64,000 bases of DNA, from assembly GCF_002776525.5 (NCBI RefSeq), contig NC_045436.1, positions 104,554,353-104,618,352 of the forward strand, in the 5' to 3' direction. The position numbers and the translations under genes are program-made. The notes beneath the pieces are model-generated. The model was given only the letters and a program-made list of their open reading frames with translations. It made no database searches and was not told where the DNA came from. Positions 1-11,203 of the stretch are shown one piece after another. The stretch's first letter is position 1. Every line of letters begins with the position of its first letter. The DNA is from Piliocolobus tephrosceles. Its lineage: Eukaryota > Chordata > Mammalia > Primates > Cercopithecidae.

Positions 1-130
1 ATGCCAGTACTAACTGCATTTAGTGTCACAGTTATCACATGGGCTATTATTTTCAAACATAAAGTAATACTGATTTTATTTTTCATATTTCTTCTTTTGG
101 TTTCAATTATGCTTTAATTTTCTTAAACAG

Positions 131-237
131 GAGAAACTCCCGCATACCACTATGGGACCCACTATTCATCTGCAATGATTGTGGCCTCATACCTTGTGAG
201 GATGGAGCCTTTCACACAGATATTCTTAAGGCTACAG
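131..237 (+). CDS. WDFY3: WDFY3 exon W1 (BEACH domain)
   Basis: Preceded by a T-rich tract and AG, followed by GTAAAAC. The first two bases complete a split codon, then 35 codons run to a phase-0 end (about residues 2780-2814). The translation begins ETPAYHYGTHYSSAM, a conserved BEACH-domain core segment. BEACH domains pack against a preceding PH-like domain and act as protein-interaction modules in this family. The rest of the BEACH domain lies in the next four exons and in exons upstream of the window. Confidence 0.95.
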
Positions 238-1747
238 GTAAAACTTTAAATTGGAGGTTTTTCTATTTTATACTAGACTCTTCTATCTAAAATGTCACCT
301 TTTAAAATACCATTATCTTCCATTATAAGAAGCTCTGTGAAGTTTTAATGACAAAGTAGTTACATAACTAAAGTAGAATTTTGTTGGACCAAAATTGATT
401 AATGAACTACAGTTCGCTTAGAACAAATAAGTACCAGCATCCTTTAATCAAATATATAAGTAGCATACATTTTTCAACCAGCCCTAACTGGTTGAATTAA
501 ACAATTTTTATTTTACAAAAACATGATATATTCCAGCTCATTCTCTGTTTCCTCGATTATGATTGCTTTTCTGGACATTCTCTTTCATTTATTCAGCAAA
601 TATTTAATAAATACCTACTGTGTGCCAGGCACTGTTCCAGGTACTTGGGAGGACTTCAGTTCATAAAGAGAAAAGCCTTACCTGTGCAGTTTATGTATTT
701 CAGTTGAAGGAGACAGCCAAATATCAAAAATAAGAAAACCGTAAGGTGTTTTAGAATGTGATAAAAGCTATCAGAAAGATATAGGTCCGGAAAGGGGGAT
801 GGGAGGTGGGGAGGACAGGAGGTTGGGCAGGGTGGGATGCAGTTTTAAGTAGAGTGGTCAGAGTAGGTCTCCTGTGAAGAAAAGTCTAAAGGAGGTAAGG
901 GTGTTGCTTCTGCAGACATCTGGAGATACATGTTCCAGGCAGAGGGAAGAGCTTATGCAAGGGCTCTAAGGCAGGCTTGTACCTGACATGTTTGAGGAGC
1001 GGCCCGGTGGCCAGTGTGTCTAGAATAGGGTAAGTAAGGAGGAAAGTTAGTTGTAAGGGAAGAGGTCAACAAGGAAACAGGGGCTAGATTGTATGGCAGG
1101 CCTTGGCAGCCATGGCATGGACTTTGGCATTTTCCCACAGTGAGCATCATAAGACAGGTACACCATGTCCACTTAAAACACAGCAGCATAGGGGGCTTTA
1201 CTGAAGAAGATGGGTAGTGTACCTATGAGGCTGTGTAGTCAAAAATATCCCTTTTCTATTTTAATTTGCTTTATTAGTCTGTAACTGATCACCTTTTCTA
1301 ATTCTCCATTTAATTCTCATTAGTATGAGAACTTGCATATCATGTTAATTTATACAATTAGCAAAACATAATTTGAATGTTTCCGACTGTAGGTGATTTA
1401 CATTAGAATCTTTTCTTGTGATGGCATCATCAAACTATGGAAGAACTCATATTTCTTGCAGCCTTGTCCTCTCTTTAAAATCTACTATTTTTTGGATGAC
1501 TTTTTAAAATCTTTACATTTGAATTTCAGTCTGGTTATAAAACAAATGTGGAGAGAACCCTCTGTAAGGATTACACCAAAGAGAATTAGATGTTTCATGT
1601 TTATTAAAAATGTGCATTTAATGTAGGATAATGGGAAATTGAAATGTCACCAAATATAGTTGGAGTTTTCAAGCTCTTGAACTTCACAGAAGCTGTCAGG
1701 TGGGAATGGTTCTGTAATAGAGAGGTGTCTTCTCATTCTGCCCACAG
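238..1747 (+). other. WDFY3 intron between W1 and W2
   Basis: GT...AG intron. It holds an old L2 copy in minus orientation (about 585-1180). The remainder is AT-rich sequence in which I recognise nothing. Confidence 0.9.
585..1180 (-). mobile_element. L2 LINE fragment, minus orientation
   Basis: Read on the plus strand, this is the reverse complement of L2 sequence. The L2 3' end appears as CAAATATTTAATAAATACC and TGTGCCAGGCACTG near 597-633, then TTCCAGGCAGAGGGAAGAGC (934-953) and GGCCAGTGTGTCTAG. It is old and diverged. Confidence 0.7.
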
Positions 1748-1901
1748 GGTGGCCACTTTGACCTGGCTGACCGGATGTTTCACAGTGTGCGCGAGGCCTG
1801 GTATTCAGCATCAAAGCACAACATGGCAGATGTAAAAGAACTTATTCCAGAGTTCTTTTATTTACCAGAATTCCTATTCAATTCCAACAACTTCGATCTA
1901 G
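1748..1901 (+). CDS. WDFY3: WDFY3 exon W2 (BEACH domain)
   Basis: Acceptor CCCACAG, donor GTACGTAG. It has 51 codons plus one base (residues 2815-2865 and the first base of 2866). The translation starts GGHFDLADRMFHSV and contains the BEACH hallmark run ELIPEFFYLPEFLFN. It joins W3 in phase 1 through a glycine codon. Confidence 0.96.
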
Positions 1902-2072
1902 GTACGTAGAGCTATGGCACTGTCTTAGGAATGTTAGCCAGGAAAAGCCCAGTAGAAATAAGTCACTTCTCTGAAGATTGTGTGCAGCACACATTAACAA
2001 GAAAAAAATTTCGTTATAGTTTCTTGCAGTCATTTGCTATAATTGGGTGTAGTTGCATGTCATTTTTGAGGT

Positions 2073-2240
2073 TACAAAAGTTAGCTGGACATGGTAGTGG
2101 GCACCTGTAATCCCAGCTACTCAGGAGGCTGAGGCAGGAAAATTGCTTGAACCTGGGAGGTGGAGGTTGCAGTGAGCCGAGATCGTGAACTGCACTCCAG
2201 TCTGGGCAACAGAGCGAGACTCCGTCTCTAAATAAATATT
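2073..2240 (+). mobile_element. Alu, 5'-truncated (right half)
   Basis: Starts inside the Alu middle (TTAGCTGGACATGGTAGTGG) and runs through the right monomer to a CTCCGTCTC tail with a degenerate A-rich end. The left monomer is missing. Confidence 0.88.
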
Positions 2241-3149
2241 GAGACAGATTACTTCCAACATTTAGAATTTTGTTGTTTTGATGAAAACAAAGGTGAAGTG
2301 AAAATTTATTTGAAAAATATTACTACTGAAACCCGTTAATAGCTAAGAGTGGTATATCCGAATTTTTCACGTATTGTTTTAATCTCGTTTATTGCCTAAT
2401 ATATGCTTGGTTTATATACTAATGTGTTTTAAAATTAGAACTTCAGAATAACTTTAAGTAAATCCCTTTTCTTTATCCTGTAAGGGCTCTGTTTTCTAGA
2501 AAAACAGGACCAAATCAGCACTTATAAAAACAAGAAAAACTTGATCAGTGCTGTTTTTATATTATCTGGCTATTAGAGGAAGTGGATTTGACTTTGGTTA
2601 CAGTTTCTTGGAACACAGTTTGCTGATCTGTGCTTCTGAGTATTTCTTTTAAAGCATATCAGAATTCCATTGTTTTCATGTTAGAATATTCCTGCCAGAT
2701 ATTTGTTGTTTTATATTTTTTCATTCCTTGTATTTTCTACTGTTTTGTAAGAGTTAGCACATAAATTATAACTGTACTACCTCCAAATTTTCATGGACAG
2801 AAAATACAGGGAAGTATTTGTATCCTATACATGTGAAAGATATTTCTATTGAAGTTTGCTAAAGATAATTTTTATGTATTTAATTGTCCATCAGCAACTC
2901 TACCTTTGTGAAATGGGATCTAATGGGAGAGATAACAAAACTCTCTCCAGAGCCCCAGAAAAAGTCCTGAAATTGATTTTCATTACCTCCAATTATACCT
3001 AGAGCTCACCCTTGAACAGCTAAAGACACAACTTTAGGACTTAGGATTAGAGAAAGTGATGGGTTTTCCCAAAAGAATAGAATAGGTAGTCAACAAGGAC
3101 AATCAACAAATACCTGCTGTAGCCTTTGACTATGAATGCGCATTAGCAT

Positions 3150-3442
3150 TTTCTTTTTTTAAGACAGAGTCTTGCTCTGTCACCCAAGCTGGAGTGCAGT
3201 GACATAATCTCTGCTCACCGCAGCCTCCACCTTACAGGTCCAAGCAATTCTCGTGCCTCAGCCTCCCAAGTAGCTGGGATTATATGCACCACCATGCCTG
3301 GCTAATTCTTTTTTGTATTTTTAGTAGAGATGGGGTTTCCCCATGTTGGCCAGGCTGGTCTTGAACTTCTGACCTCAAGTGGTCTGCCCACCTTGGCCTC
3401 CCAAAGTGCAGGGGTTACAGGTGTGAGCCACCATGGACAGCC
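3150..3442 (-). mobile_element. Alu, full length, minus orientation
   Basis: T-rich head, then AAGACAGAGTCTTGCTCTGT and the usual reverse-complement Alu landmarks to GTGTGAGCCACCATGGACAG. It lies about 320 bp from the next Alu, which is in the opposite orientation. Confidence 0.93.
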
Positions 3443-3759
3443 ACATTATTGTTTTCTTATGTTCACTATAATTCAACTTTGGAGAATGTTGCCTTCTTCC
3501 CCAGGGATACCACTGTCAAAGAGACAAATATGGAGAGGTGCATAAAGAAAGAGATAGCTCACAATCTTCCAGAAACGTCTATCAGTTATGATAATCCATG
3601 TTGCAAAGGTGTTCCAGACAGACCACTTACAAATCCAACCAACCAATCTACTTTTAAAATAAGTAAATTGAAAAAAAGGAGGATGTATCTTTGTTATGTT
3701 CACCCTCATAACAAATTATCTTCCCTCCTTGAAATAGCATACTTTAAAAAACAGTGGTT

Positions 3760-4020
3760 GAGCCGGGCATGGTGGCTCACACCTGTAATCCCAGCACTTT
3801 GGGAGGCCAAGGCAGGTGAATCACTTGAGTGCAAGAGTTCAAGACCAACCTGGGCAACATGGCAAAACCTCATCTCTACAAAAAATACAAAAATTAGCTG
3901 GGCGTGGTGATGTGCACCTATAGTCCCAGCTACTCAGGAGGTCGAGGATACAGTGAGCTGTGTTCATGCCACTACACTCCAACCTGGGTGATAAACCGAC
4001 ACCCTGTCTCGAAAACAAAA
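3760..4020 (+). mobile_element. Alu with internal deletion
   Basis: Starts GAGCCGGGCATGGTGGCTCA. Part of the right monomer between the second TACTCAGGAGG box and GTGAGCTG is missing, giving a copy of about 260 bp. The tail is a degenerate A-rich run. Confidence 0.9.
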
Positions 4021-4039
4021 CACTTCAAAACACTGTATA

Positions 4040-5195
4040 TAAAACCTAAAATCATATGACTCTTATAAGAAAACATGGGGTAAAACTTCATGATCTTGAA
4101 TTTGGCAATGGATTCTTAAATATGATATCAAAAGTACAAGCAACAACAACAAAAGATAAATTGGACTTAATCAAAATTAGAAATTTCTGCATCCAAGAAT
4201 GTTATCAAGAAAATGAATAGATGCCTATAGAATGGAAGAAAATATTTGCAAATAATATATCTAATGAGGATCTAGTATCCAGAATAGAAACAACTCTTAT
4301 AACTCAACAACAAAAAGACAAACAGCCCAGTTGGAAAATGGGCAAAGGATTTGAATAGACAATTTCTCAAATAAGTTATACAAATGGCTGGTGAACTCAT
4401 GAAATGATGCTCAACATCATTAGTCATTAGGGAAATGCAAATGAAAACCACAGTGAGCTACCACTTCATATTTACTGGGATGACCATAATGGGGTGGGGG
4501 GAACCGAAAAATAACAAGGGCTGGCAAAGGTATAGAAAAATTAGAACCCTCATACGTTGCTGGTGGTTGCATAAAATGGTTTAGCCACTGTAGTGGTAGT
4601 GTAGTGTAGTTTGGCAGTTCCTCAAAAAGCTAAACAGAATTTCCATATGACCCAGCAGTTCCACTCCTTGGTATGTAGAATTGAAAACGCAACTCAATTA
4701 AGTATGTGTATGAACATGTTCATAGTAGCATTATTCACAATAACCAAACGGCAGAAACAGCTCAAATGTCTATCAAGTGATGAGTGGATAAACCAGTTGT
4801 AGCACATACATACAATGAAATATTATTCATCCATGAGAGTGAATGAGGCACTACTAATAAATACTGCAATGTTGTTGAACCTCAGAAACATTATGCAAAG
4901 TGAAAGAAGCCAGGCAAAAACTGTCACATCTTCTACATTTCCATTTATAGGAAATACTCAGAATAGGTAAGTCCACAGAGACAGGACACAGATTGGTGTT
5001 CTGGGGCTGGAGTGAAAGTAATACGAGCAGCTACTGATTAACGGGTACAAGATTACTTTTGGGGTGATAAAAATGCTTTGGAACTAGATAGAAATCATGG
5101 TTGCATAACATTGTGTCTGAACTAAATGCCACTGAATTGTTCACTTTAAATGGTTGACTTTATGTGAATTTCACCCCAATAGAAAAAAAAAAAAA
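4040..5195 (+). mobile_element. L1 (L1M-type) 3' end
   Basis: Old L1 ORF2 3' sequence (for example AAAATGGGCAAAGGATTTGA and GGGAAATGCAAATGAAAACC) leads into the 3' UTR, with ATGGTTGACTTTATGTGAAT just before a poly-A run at about 5180-5195. It is 5'-truncated and has many stops. Confidence 0.9.
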
Positions 5196-5252
5196 TCAGT
5201 TTGCCTCTTCACACAGAAAAGATAGTAAATGGTGTAAAAGAAAACACACTTG

Positions 5253-5549
5253 GGGCCGGTCGCAGTGGCTCACGCCTGTAATCCCAGGACTTTGGGAAGC
5301 TGAGGTGGGCAGATTGCTTGAGGCCAAGAGTTCGAGACCAGCCTGGCTAACATGAAAACTCATCTCTACTAAAAATACAAAAATTAGCTGGGCATCGTGT
5401 TGTGTGCCTGTAATCCCAGCTATTCAGAAGGCTGAGGCACAAGACTCATCCGGGAGGCAGAGGTTGCAGTGAGCCAAGAGCACACGATTGCACTCCAGCC
5501 CGGGCAACAGAGCAAGATTCTGTCTCAAAAGAAAAAAAGAAAGAAAAAG
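5253..5549 (+). mobile_element. Alu, full length
   Basis: Starts GGGCCGGTCGCAGTGGCTCA, has two monomers, and ends in a degenerate A/G tail (AAAAGAAAAAAAGAAAG). Confidence 0.94.
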
Positions 5550-5663
5550 CACTTGGATTTTTTTTTTCCCCTTGCTATGAGATAAGTAATATTCACCCTG
5601 GGGTCTTCTTTTCCATATATCCTTGGATACACACGGAGGAGAGCTTCAGAATAGCAAAATTAA

Positions 5664-5949
5664 GGGCCAGGCGCTGGCTCTTGCCTATAATTCAAGCACT
5701 TTGGGAGACCAAGGTGGGAGCATCACTTGAAGCCAAGAGTTCAAAATTAGCCTGAGCAACGAGCAAAACCTCATCCCTTCAAAATAAAATAATTAGCCAG
5801 GCATGGTGACACGTGCCTGTACATGGGAGACCGAGGTGGGAGGATCATTTGAGGCCAGGAGCTCAAGGCTGAAGTGAGCCATGATTATACCACTGCAGTC
5901 CAGCCTGGGCAGCAGAGCAAGACCCTATCTAAAAAAAAAAAAAAAAAAA
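5664..5949 (+). mobile_element. Alu, old (AluJ-like)
   Basis: Starts AAGGGCCAGGCGCTGGCTC. It is heavily diverged with small deletions, has both monomers, and ends in a run of about 18 A. Confidence 0.9.
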
Positions 5950-7357
5950 GATTTACACAAAGGCTTTCCTACAGACTGTGTTACCTTTATATGTCATTTT
6001 AAAATTGCATATAGTGTTCATAAAATAAAATTCTATCAAATAAGTATTCAAGGATTATAGCAAAATTTTGAAAAGTGATTTCTTTCTCAAGTAGCCTTTT
6101 TACCTGTTTATTATTACCAAAAAATTAGCCCTAGTGGGCATTTCAGGGGGATTCAGCACAGAGTGTGCGGTGTGTGTGGTTGAGGAGGAAGGGTTGTAAT
6201 AACTTGATTTATCCTTGTCTTAAATCATATGGTAACCTTTCCAACCAAGTCAAGACATTCCTTTAAACAGTAAACTGATATTTGCACCACTCACTTAATA
6301 TCACATTGTAAATAAACCATCAACTAGCAATGCTAAAGGCAAGATTGTATCTAAGGGAAATATTTTATTTGCTTTCACTTGGAATTGGCTTTGTGTTCTA
6401 AAATTTGAACAACTGCATTTCTGTATGAAGATTTCCAATACAAGTATTTATCTAACCAACTGCTATTAAACTAGTGAGTCAACATTGTTGTTTGTAGAGT
6501 CATTTTTACAATGATAATCTGATTTGTACCTATAAAAACTCTGTAAGCTAAAGTGACTTTTTTGGTATATTTCAAAAAAAAGAAAAACAACGTTTTTGCT
6601 TAGATGCAACCAAATTTAATATATTTTGATGTGGATAGATTTTATAGTGAATGGTTTCTTTTGTATTTTAGAAATTATCTGGCTATCACTTAAAATAAGT
6701 TTATATGGAATAAATGTTATTTATGTGCTTTATCACATGTTATTTTTTGTTTTTGACAGGTAGCCCTATAGTTTTTCCAAGTATTTTTTCTGTTAAATGA
6801 TGCAATAACAGCAAAAAGTTATGTCATTTCAGATTTCACTTTTTAAATGAGAATGCTTACTGCAAAGTACGTGCCAGTTCTACAGAGCTCTTTTGAGAAC
6901 CTAAGAGTCAGCGATATGATAAACCTCTTGTATTGCAGATATCTCTAGGAGACTGTGTCCAGGAGATTCAAAACAGTAACCCTGCAAAATGTTTCACTGA
7001 AAAGGAGTCCTGTGGTCAATTAAATTTCAGACATTTTGTATTCGATATCCCTCTTAGAGAAGGGCAGTGCATGTTAGCATATTAAACCTCTGAGGAGTCC
7101 TGCCCTCAAGACTCTGCAGAAAGAAGCATGTTTCACTTTGTATAACTCAGCATTTCCTGAAGACATTGGCAGTGAGGGCCTCAGTTTTGCTGACTTAGTA
7201 ACTGTTTCTGCTGGAGTGATCTGAGGAGCAGCCTTGGGGGATGCTAGATTGATAATCTCTGAAGTCCTTTCTGGTGTACAATTTCAGTGTTCTGGTAATG
7301 ATTCTAACCCACCATTTGTCTGTCAGATTAATATAAAGTTAACCATTTATCCCATTC

Positions 7358-7377
7358 TTTTTTTTTTTTTTTTTTTT
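7358..7377 (+). repeat. 20-base T tract beside a splice acceptor
   Basis: An uninterrupted run of 20 T lies 20-39 bases upstream of the first base of exon W3, in the position of its polypyrimidine tract. No Alu is attached to it. Confidence 0.85.
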
Positions 7378-7396
7378 GATGTATCCAATTGCATAG

Positions 7397-7488
7397 GCTG
7401 TAAACAAAATGGCACCAAGCTTGGAGATGTTATCCTTCCACCCTGGGCAAAAGGGGACCCACGAGAATTCATCAGAGTCCATCGTGAG
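7397..7488 (+). CDS. WDFY3: WDFY3 exon W3 (BEACH domain)
   Basis: Acceptor TGCATAG, donor GTAATGG. It completes residue 2866 and adds 30 codons to residue 2896 in phase 0. The translation reads CKQNGTKLGDVILPPWAKGD, then PREFIRVHRE. The LPPWA..P.EFI..HR pattern is a strongly conserved BEACH motif. The polypyrimidine signal is mainly the T20 run at 7358-7377. Confidence 0.96.
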
Positions 7489-8034
7489 GTAATGGAAGGA
7501 CACTTTGCAATTGAAATTGGATTTCATTTGGTCATTGAACATAATACAAAGACAGGGCCTCTAGCAGAGTATCACCTGTTTGTTACTAACACAGCCAGGC
7601 CCCCTTATCTACAGGGGGCACATCCCAAGAACCCCAGTGGATGCCTGAAACCAGGAATAGTACCAAACCCTATGTGTATATAAACTATGTATTTTCCTAT
7701 ACATATGTAGCTCTGATAAAGGTTAATTTATATATTAGGCATAGTAAGAGATTAAGAATAATAACAATAAAATAGAACAATCATAACAACATACTAAGAG
7801 CTATGTGAATGTGATCTCTCTCTCTCACTCTCATAAACATAATAATTTCAAACCATGGTTTACTGCAGGTAACCGAAATCTCAGAAAGTGAAACCACAAG
7901 TAAGAGGAAACTACTATGTTGTTTTTATGATTTTTAGTTATTTTTGTTCCTATTAACCACTTACCAAGGTTTTTCTAGTCTCTGAGCAAGTAATAGAAGT
8001 CAGCCAGTGACTAAATCTGTGTTTGAAATTATAG
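7489..8034 (+). other. WDFY3 intron between W3 and W4
   Basis: Short intron mostly occupied by a Tigger-like DNA transposon fossil at about 7592-7916. The rest is unremarkable. Confidence 0.9.
7592..7916. mobile_element. Non-autonomous Tigger-like DNA transposon
   Basis: Contains CTTATCTACAGGGGGCACAT and AAGAACCCCAGTGGATGCCT near one end, and GGTAACCGAAATCTCAGAAA near the other, arranged as in short Tigger-derived elements. The subfamily is not assigned, and family membership is from memory. Confidence 0.65.
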
Positions 8035-8247
8035 GCTTTGGAGTGTGATTATGTGAGTGCCCATCTACATGAGTGGATTGACTTAATCTTCGGGTATAAA
8101 CAGCAAGGCCCTGCTGCAGTAGAAGCTGTAAATGTCTTCCATCATCTTTTTTATGAGGGTCAAGTGGATATCTACAACATCAATGACCCACTAAAGGAGA
8201 CAGCCACAATTGGGTTCATTAATAACTTCGGTCAGATCCCTAAACAG
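8035..8247 (+). CDS. WDFY3: WDFY3 exon W4 (end of BEACH domain)
   Basis: Acceptor AATTATAG, donor GTATGG. It has 71 codons, residues 2897-2967, in phase 0 at both ends. It contains HLHEWIDLIFGYKQQGPAA, the near-invariant BEACH signature, and ends GFINNFGQIPKQ, the usual C-terminal BEACH region (FGQ.P.QLF). Confidence 0.97.
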
Positions 8248-8499
8248 GTATGGATGTTCTTTTCTTATGATTGATGTACTCTGTTTGATTTTGTAAATTT
8301 TGTAACATTTCTCTAGACTGTAGATGACCACAAAATAATTAAGTTTAGATTAACTTAATAAACAGCCATAAACATCACCTAGTATTTCAGTAGATTCCTA
8401 CATTGTTGCTTTTTTCTCACTCTCACACTCCAAATAAATAAAAATTTTGTTTAAAGAGAATTATCCCTTACAGACTAATGCAGGGTGTGCTTTCTTAAA

Positions 8500-8710
8500 C
8501 CTCCATAAGACGTAACAGGAGGGGCCTTATAGGCCACATACACAGAGATGAGGTTTTGTCTGGAGGCCAGTGGGAAACCAGTGCTGATTTTAGGCAGAGA
8601 AATGACATGGTCATATTTAATCTTTAGAAGTTTATTCTGGTCTCAGTCAGAATAAACTACTCTATGCACATCTCTCTCTCTCTCTCTCTCTTTCTTTTTC
8701 TGTGTGTCTG

Positions 8711-8748
<38 letters not shown>

Positions 8749-8860
8749 CTGGGGACCCAGATGGGGAGCAGAAGACCACTAAGAAAGCTATTGTAGTAGT
8801 TCAGGGAACAGATGATGTTGGATTGGGTTAGATTGTTGACATAGGCATCAGTGCTGTGCT
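8500..8860 (-). mobile_element. L2 LINE fragment, minus orientation, split by microsatellites
   Basis: Reverse-complement L2-like phrases such as AGAAATGACATGGTCATATT and TATTGTAGTAGTTCAGG flank a simple-repeat block. It is old and low in identity. Confidence 0.5.
8670..8744 (+). repeat. Compound microsatellite (TC)n and (CA)n
   Basis: (TC)n runs at about 8670-8692, a T-rich spacer follows, then (CA)n at 8712-8744. Confidence 0.95.
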
Positions 8861-9392
8861 GTGAGAGCACGTGCCACAGGAATGCCTAGGACGTGCAATA
8901 GCTGCCCTCACCACCTTCTGGAACTTGGAGAGGAAGACCAAGATCTAAGCCTTTCAGCACCCAGATACTGTGGGCCTGTTTCATGTTCAGCGATGAGCAA
9001 ACCTCCCTGAAGAGACCTCATCCCTTCTCTCATCGCCGTTGTCCGAGGTATGGCAGGGGGGCTGGGTGCACCAGTAGTAACTGCAGCACTTCCCCACAGT
9101 GTGAAGGCACACTTAGATGAGCTGGTCAGACCACCCACCTTTACTAAATACCAGTGGCTCCTACTTTGATCCTGGCTACCTTCTCTGTTCCTGCTTTAGA
9201 TGTCTCTACGGACTCCCTTTTGTAGGTTAACTGACCTTGAGGTTTCCAGGGTTGACACTTGAGAACACACAAAACAATGACACATCTCTTTATATAGAAA
9301 AGCCATAATAGATAGCAGGACATGTTATAACTGTACCATTCACAATGCAGTCTGATCACCTAGCAATCTGATCCCCTCATAAAATAAACATG

Positions 9393-9541
9393 TTTATTTT
9401 TATTTTTATTTATTTTTTATTTTATAGAGATAGAGTCTCACTGTGTTGCCCAGGCTGGCCTCGAACTCCTAGACTCAGGCAGTCCTCACACCTCAGCTAC
9501 CAAAGTGCTGGGATTACAGGCATAAGCTATGGCACCTGGCC
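9393..9541 (-). mobile_element. Alu monomer/partial Alu, minus orientation
   Basis: (TTTTA)-like head, then AGAGTCTCACTGTGTTGCCC to GGCATAAGCTATGGCACCTG. It is only about 150 bp, so it is a single monomer or an internally deleted Alu. Confidence 0.82.
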
Positions 9542-10197
9542 GTGTTTTTTAAAGCAAAATACTTGCTGATAAACTATTCACAGTTGACGAATATTAACTA
9601 TACCTTTATTTAGTTAACTTTGTTCTTTTTCCTGAGAGTTACAAGGGCTAGAGCCATTTTTCATACCCTAGGGGAAATACATATTCTGAACATAAAAATC
9701 AAGACACTTGCACTGTTGCAGGATTTTTGTGCTACTTTGAAGTAGAAGAGGCCAGAAGTCTGAGAAGTATCGTTTGGATGCCAGCATATTTCTGGGACAT
9801 ACATTGAGTAATAGAGGGTACTTTCAAGTAAGGCCATCCTCAGGAATGTAGGTTTTATGGTCATGATCTCCATACATCATTATCTACCCGCAGCCTGGCG
9901 CAGTGCTCTGTCCTTACGTCCTCACATAAAAGTGCTTCAGTAAATGCACATTCATGAATGTGCTTTAAAACTATGTATCTTTATAGAAGCCTGATCTTTT
10001 GGTCCATTATGTAGATAAAATAGGAACAAAACATTTAAAGGTTTGAGAGCCTGGAATGTGTGTCTTCCTCTGCACAAAGAATTTTTTCTGTTTTTTTTCT
10101 CTTGGAAACCCCAAATGTCTAATTTACAAAGTGTGATGGTGTTGTATTCATCTTAAATCTCATTTCCTTTAAAGTTTTTCAGATCTCCTCCCACGCT

Positions 10198-10220
10198 GAA
10201 GTGCACGCTGCGTGCACTTC
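10198..10220. repeat. Perfect 23-bp inverted repeat
   Basis: Left arm GAAGTGCACGC (10198-10208), one T (10209), right arm GCGTGCACTTC (10210-10220). The arms are exact reverse complements. It abuts the truncated end of the Alu that starts near 10220. Confidence 0.95.
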
Positions 10221-10474
10221 ACGCTGGAGTGCAGTGGCGCAATCTTTGCTCGCTGCAACCTCCGCCTCCTGCGTTCAAGCAATTCTCCTGTCTCAGCGTC
10301 CCAAGTAGCTGAAACTACAGGCGTGTGCCCCCGCACCCAGCTAATTTTTGTATTTTTAGTAGAGACGGGTTTCGCCATATTGGCCAGGCTGGTCTCGAAC
10401 TCCTGACCTCATGATCTGCCCGCCTCGGTCTCCCAAAGTGCTAGGATTACAGGCATGAGCCACCTCACCCAGCC
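10212..10474 (-). mobile_element. Alu, minus orientation, truncated at its 3' end
   Basis: Begins inside the element at CACGCTGGAGTGCAGTGGCG without the usual poly-T and GAGACAGAGTC, and runs to GGCATGAGCCACCTCACCC. The A-tail side was lost or replaced by the palindrome at 10198-10220. Confidence 0.9.
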
Positions 10475-10861
10475 ATTAATATTTTTAATCCTATAGAAAT
10501 ACTGAATGATGATGTAGCACATTTTTATTTTCTTTTTTCCCTTTACAACATAGCAGAGTACAAAGAAGATGATAATGTTCACACTTTCAGCAAATCAGTA
10601 ACACCTTTTTAGGACACCAAAATGATGTTTGTAAATCACATAGGCCACGTTGAAACCAGAAATAATCCAATTAGATAGAATGTCTGCCTGCCTTCAGTGG
10701 CACAGAATGACATTAGGCTACTAAGAGTTAACTTTCGAATATCATTGGAAAATAATTGTCAATCAACTGTAGATTAACTTTATTTTAGAAAGTTATTGTG
10801 AATTCAGCTTAGCGTAGAACAAGACAATAGCTGATGCTTTAGTATCATAGTCCTGCCCCTG

Positions 10862-11007
10862 CTTATTCAGGTGTGAGTTCTCTGGCCACCTTCGTAGCCT
10901 CTTTGAATCTCTTTCCTCAGGTGTGAAATGAGGATAATATAGTACCTACTGGTTCTTGTGAACCTTAATTGAAATAAGAACACAATGCTTGGCATATAAA
11001 AGGGCTT
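10862..11007 (+). mobile_element. MIR SINE fragment
   Basis: MIR-like phrases: AATCTCTTTCCTCAGGTGTG, AAATGAGGATAATATAGTAC, then GCTTGGCATATAAAAGG. Confidence 0.65.
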
Positions 11008-11055
11008 ATAAGTGTGATCTTTCACTATAAAGTGTGTCATCTTCTTTCATACCAG

Positions 11056-11203
11056 TTATTTAAAAAACCTCATCCACCAAAGCGAGTGAGAAGTCGACTC
11101 AATGGAGACAATGCAGGAATCTCTGTCCTACCAGGATCTACAAGTGACAAGATCTTTTTTCATCATCTAGACAACTTGAGGCCTTCTCTAACACCTGTAA
11201 AAG
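11056..11203 (+). CDS. WDFY3: WDFY3 exon W5 (BEACH-WD40 junction)
   Basis: Acceptor ATACCAG, donor GTAAAATAA. It has 49 codons plus one base (residues 2968-3016). It begins LFKKPHPPKRVRSRLNGD, where the basic KKPHPPKR end of the BEACH region passes into the linker before the WD40 repeats. Confidence 0.95.

Larger units (their letters stand above)
1902..7396 (+). other. WDFY3 intron between W2 and W3
   Basis: Large intron packed with repeats: Alus or fragments at 2073-2240, 3150-3442, 3760-4020, 5253-5549 and 5664-5949, and an L1 3' end at 4040-5195. The stretches 2250-3140 and 5960-7350 show nothing I recognise. The last 40 bases carry a 20-T tract before the acceptor. Confidence 0.9.
8248..11055 (+). 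other. WDFY3 intron between W4 and W5
   Basis: Holds L2-like sequence around 8500-8860 interrupted by microsatellites, a half Alu (9393-9541), a truncated Alu (10212-10474) with a hairpin at its edge, and a MIR (10862-11007). A short L2-3'-like scrap lies near 9885-9965. The block 8880-9140 is less AT-rich and I do not recognise it. Confidence 0.88.

Noticed and set aside
7358..7377. T run read as the head of a minus-orientation Alu.
   Set aside because: No GAGACAGAGTC or other Alu sequence follows; it leads straight into the W3 acceptor.
8670..8744. Regularly spaced repeats considered as a CRISPR-like array.
   Set aside because: It is a plain TC/CA microsatellite in a eukaryotic intron. 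No repeat-spacer structure exists anywhere in the window.
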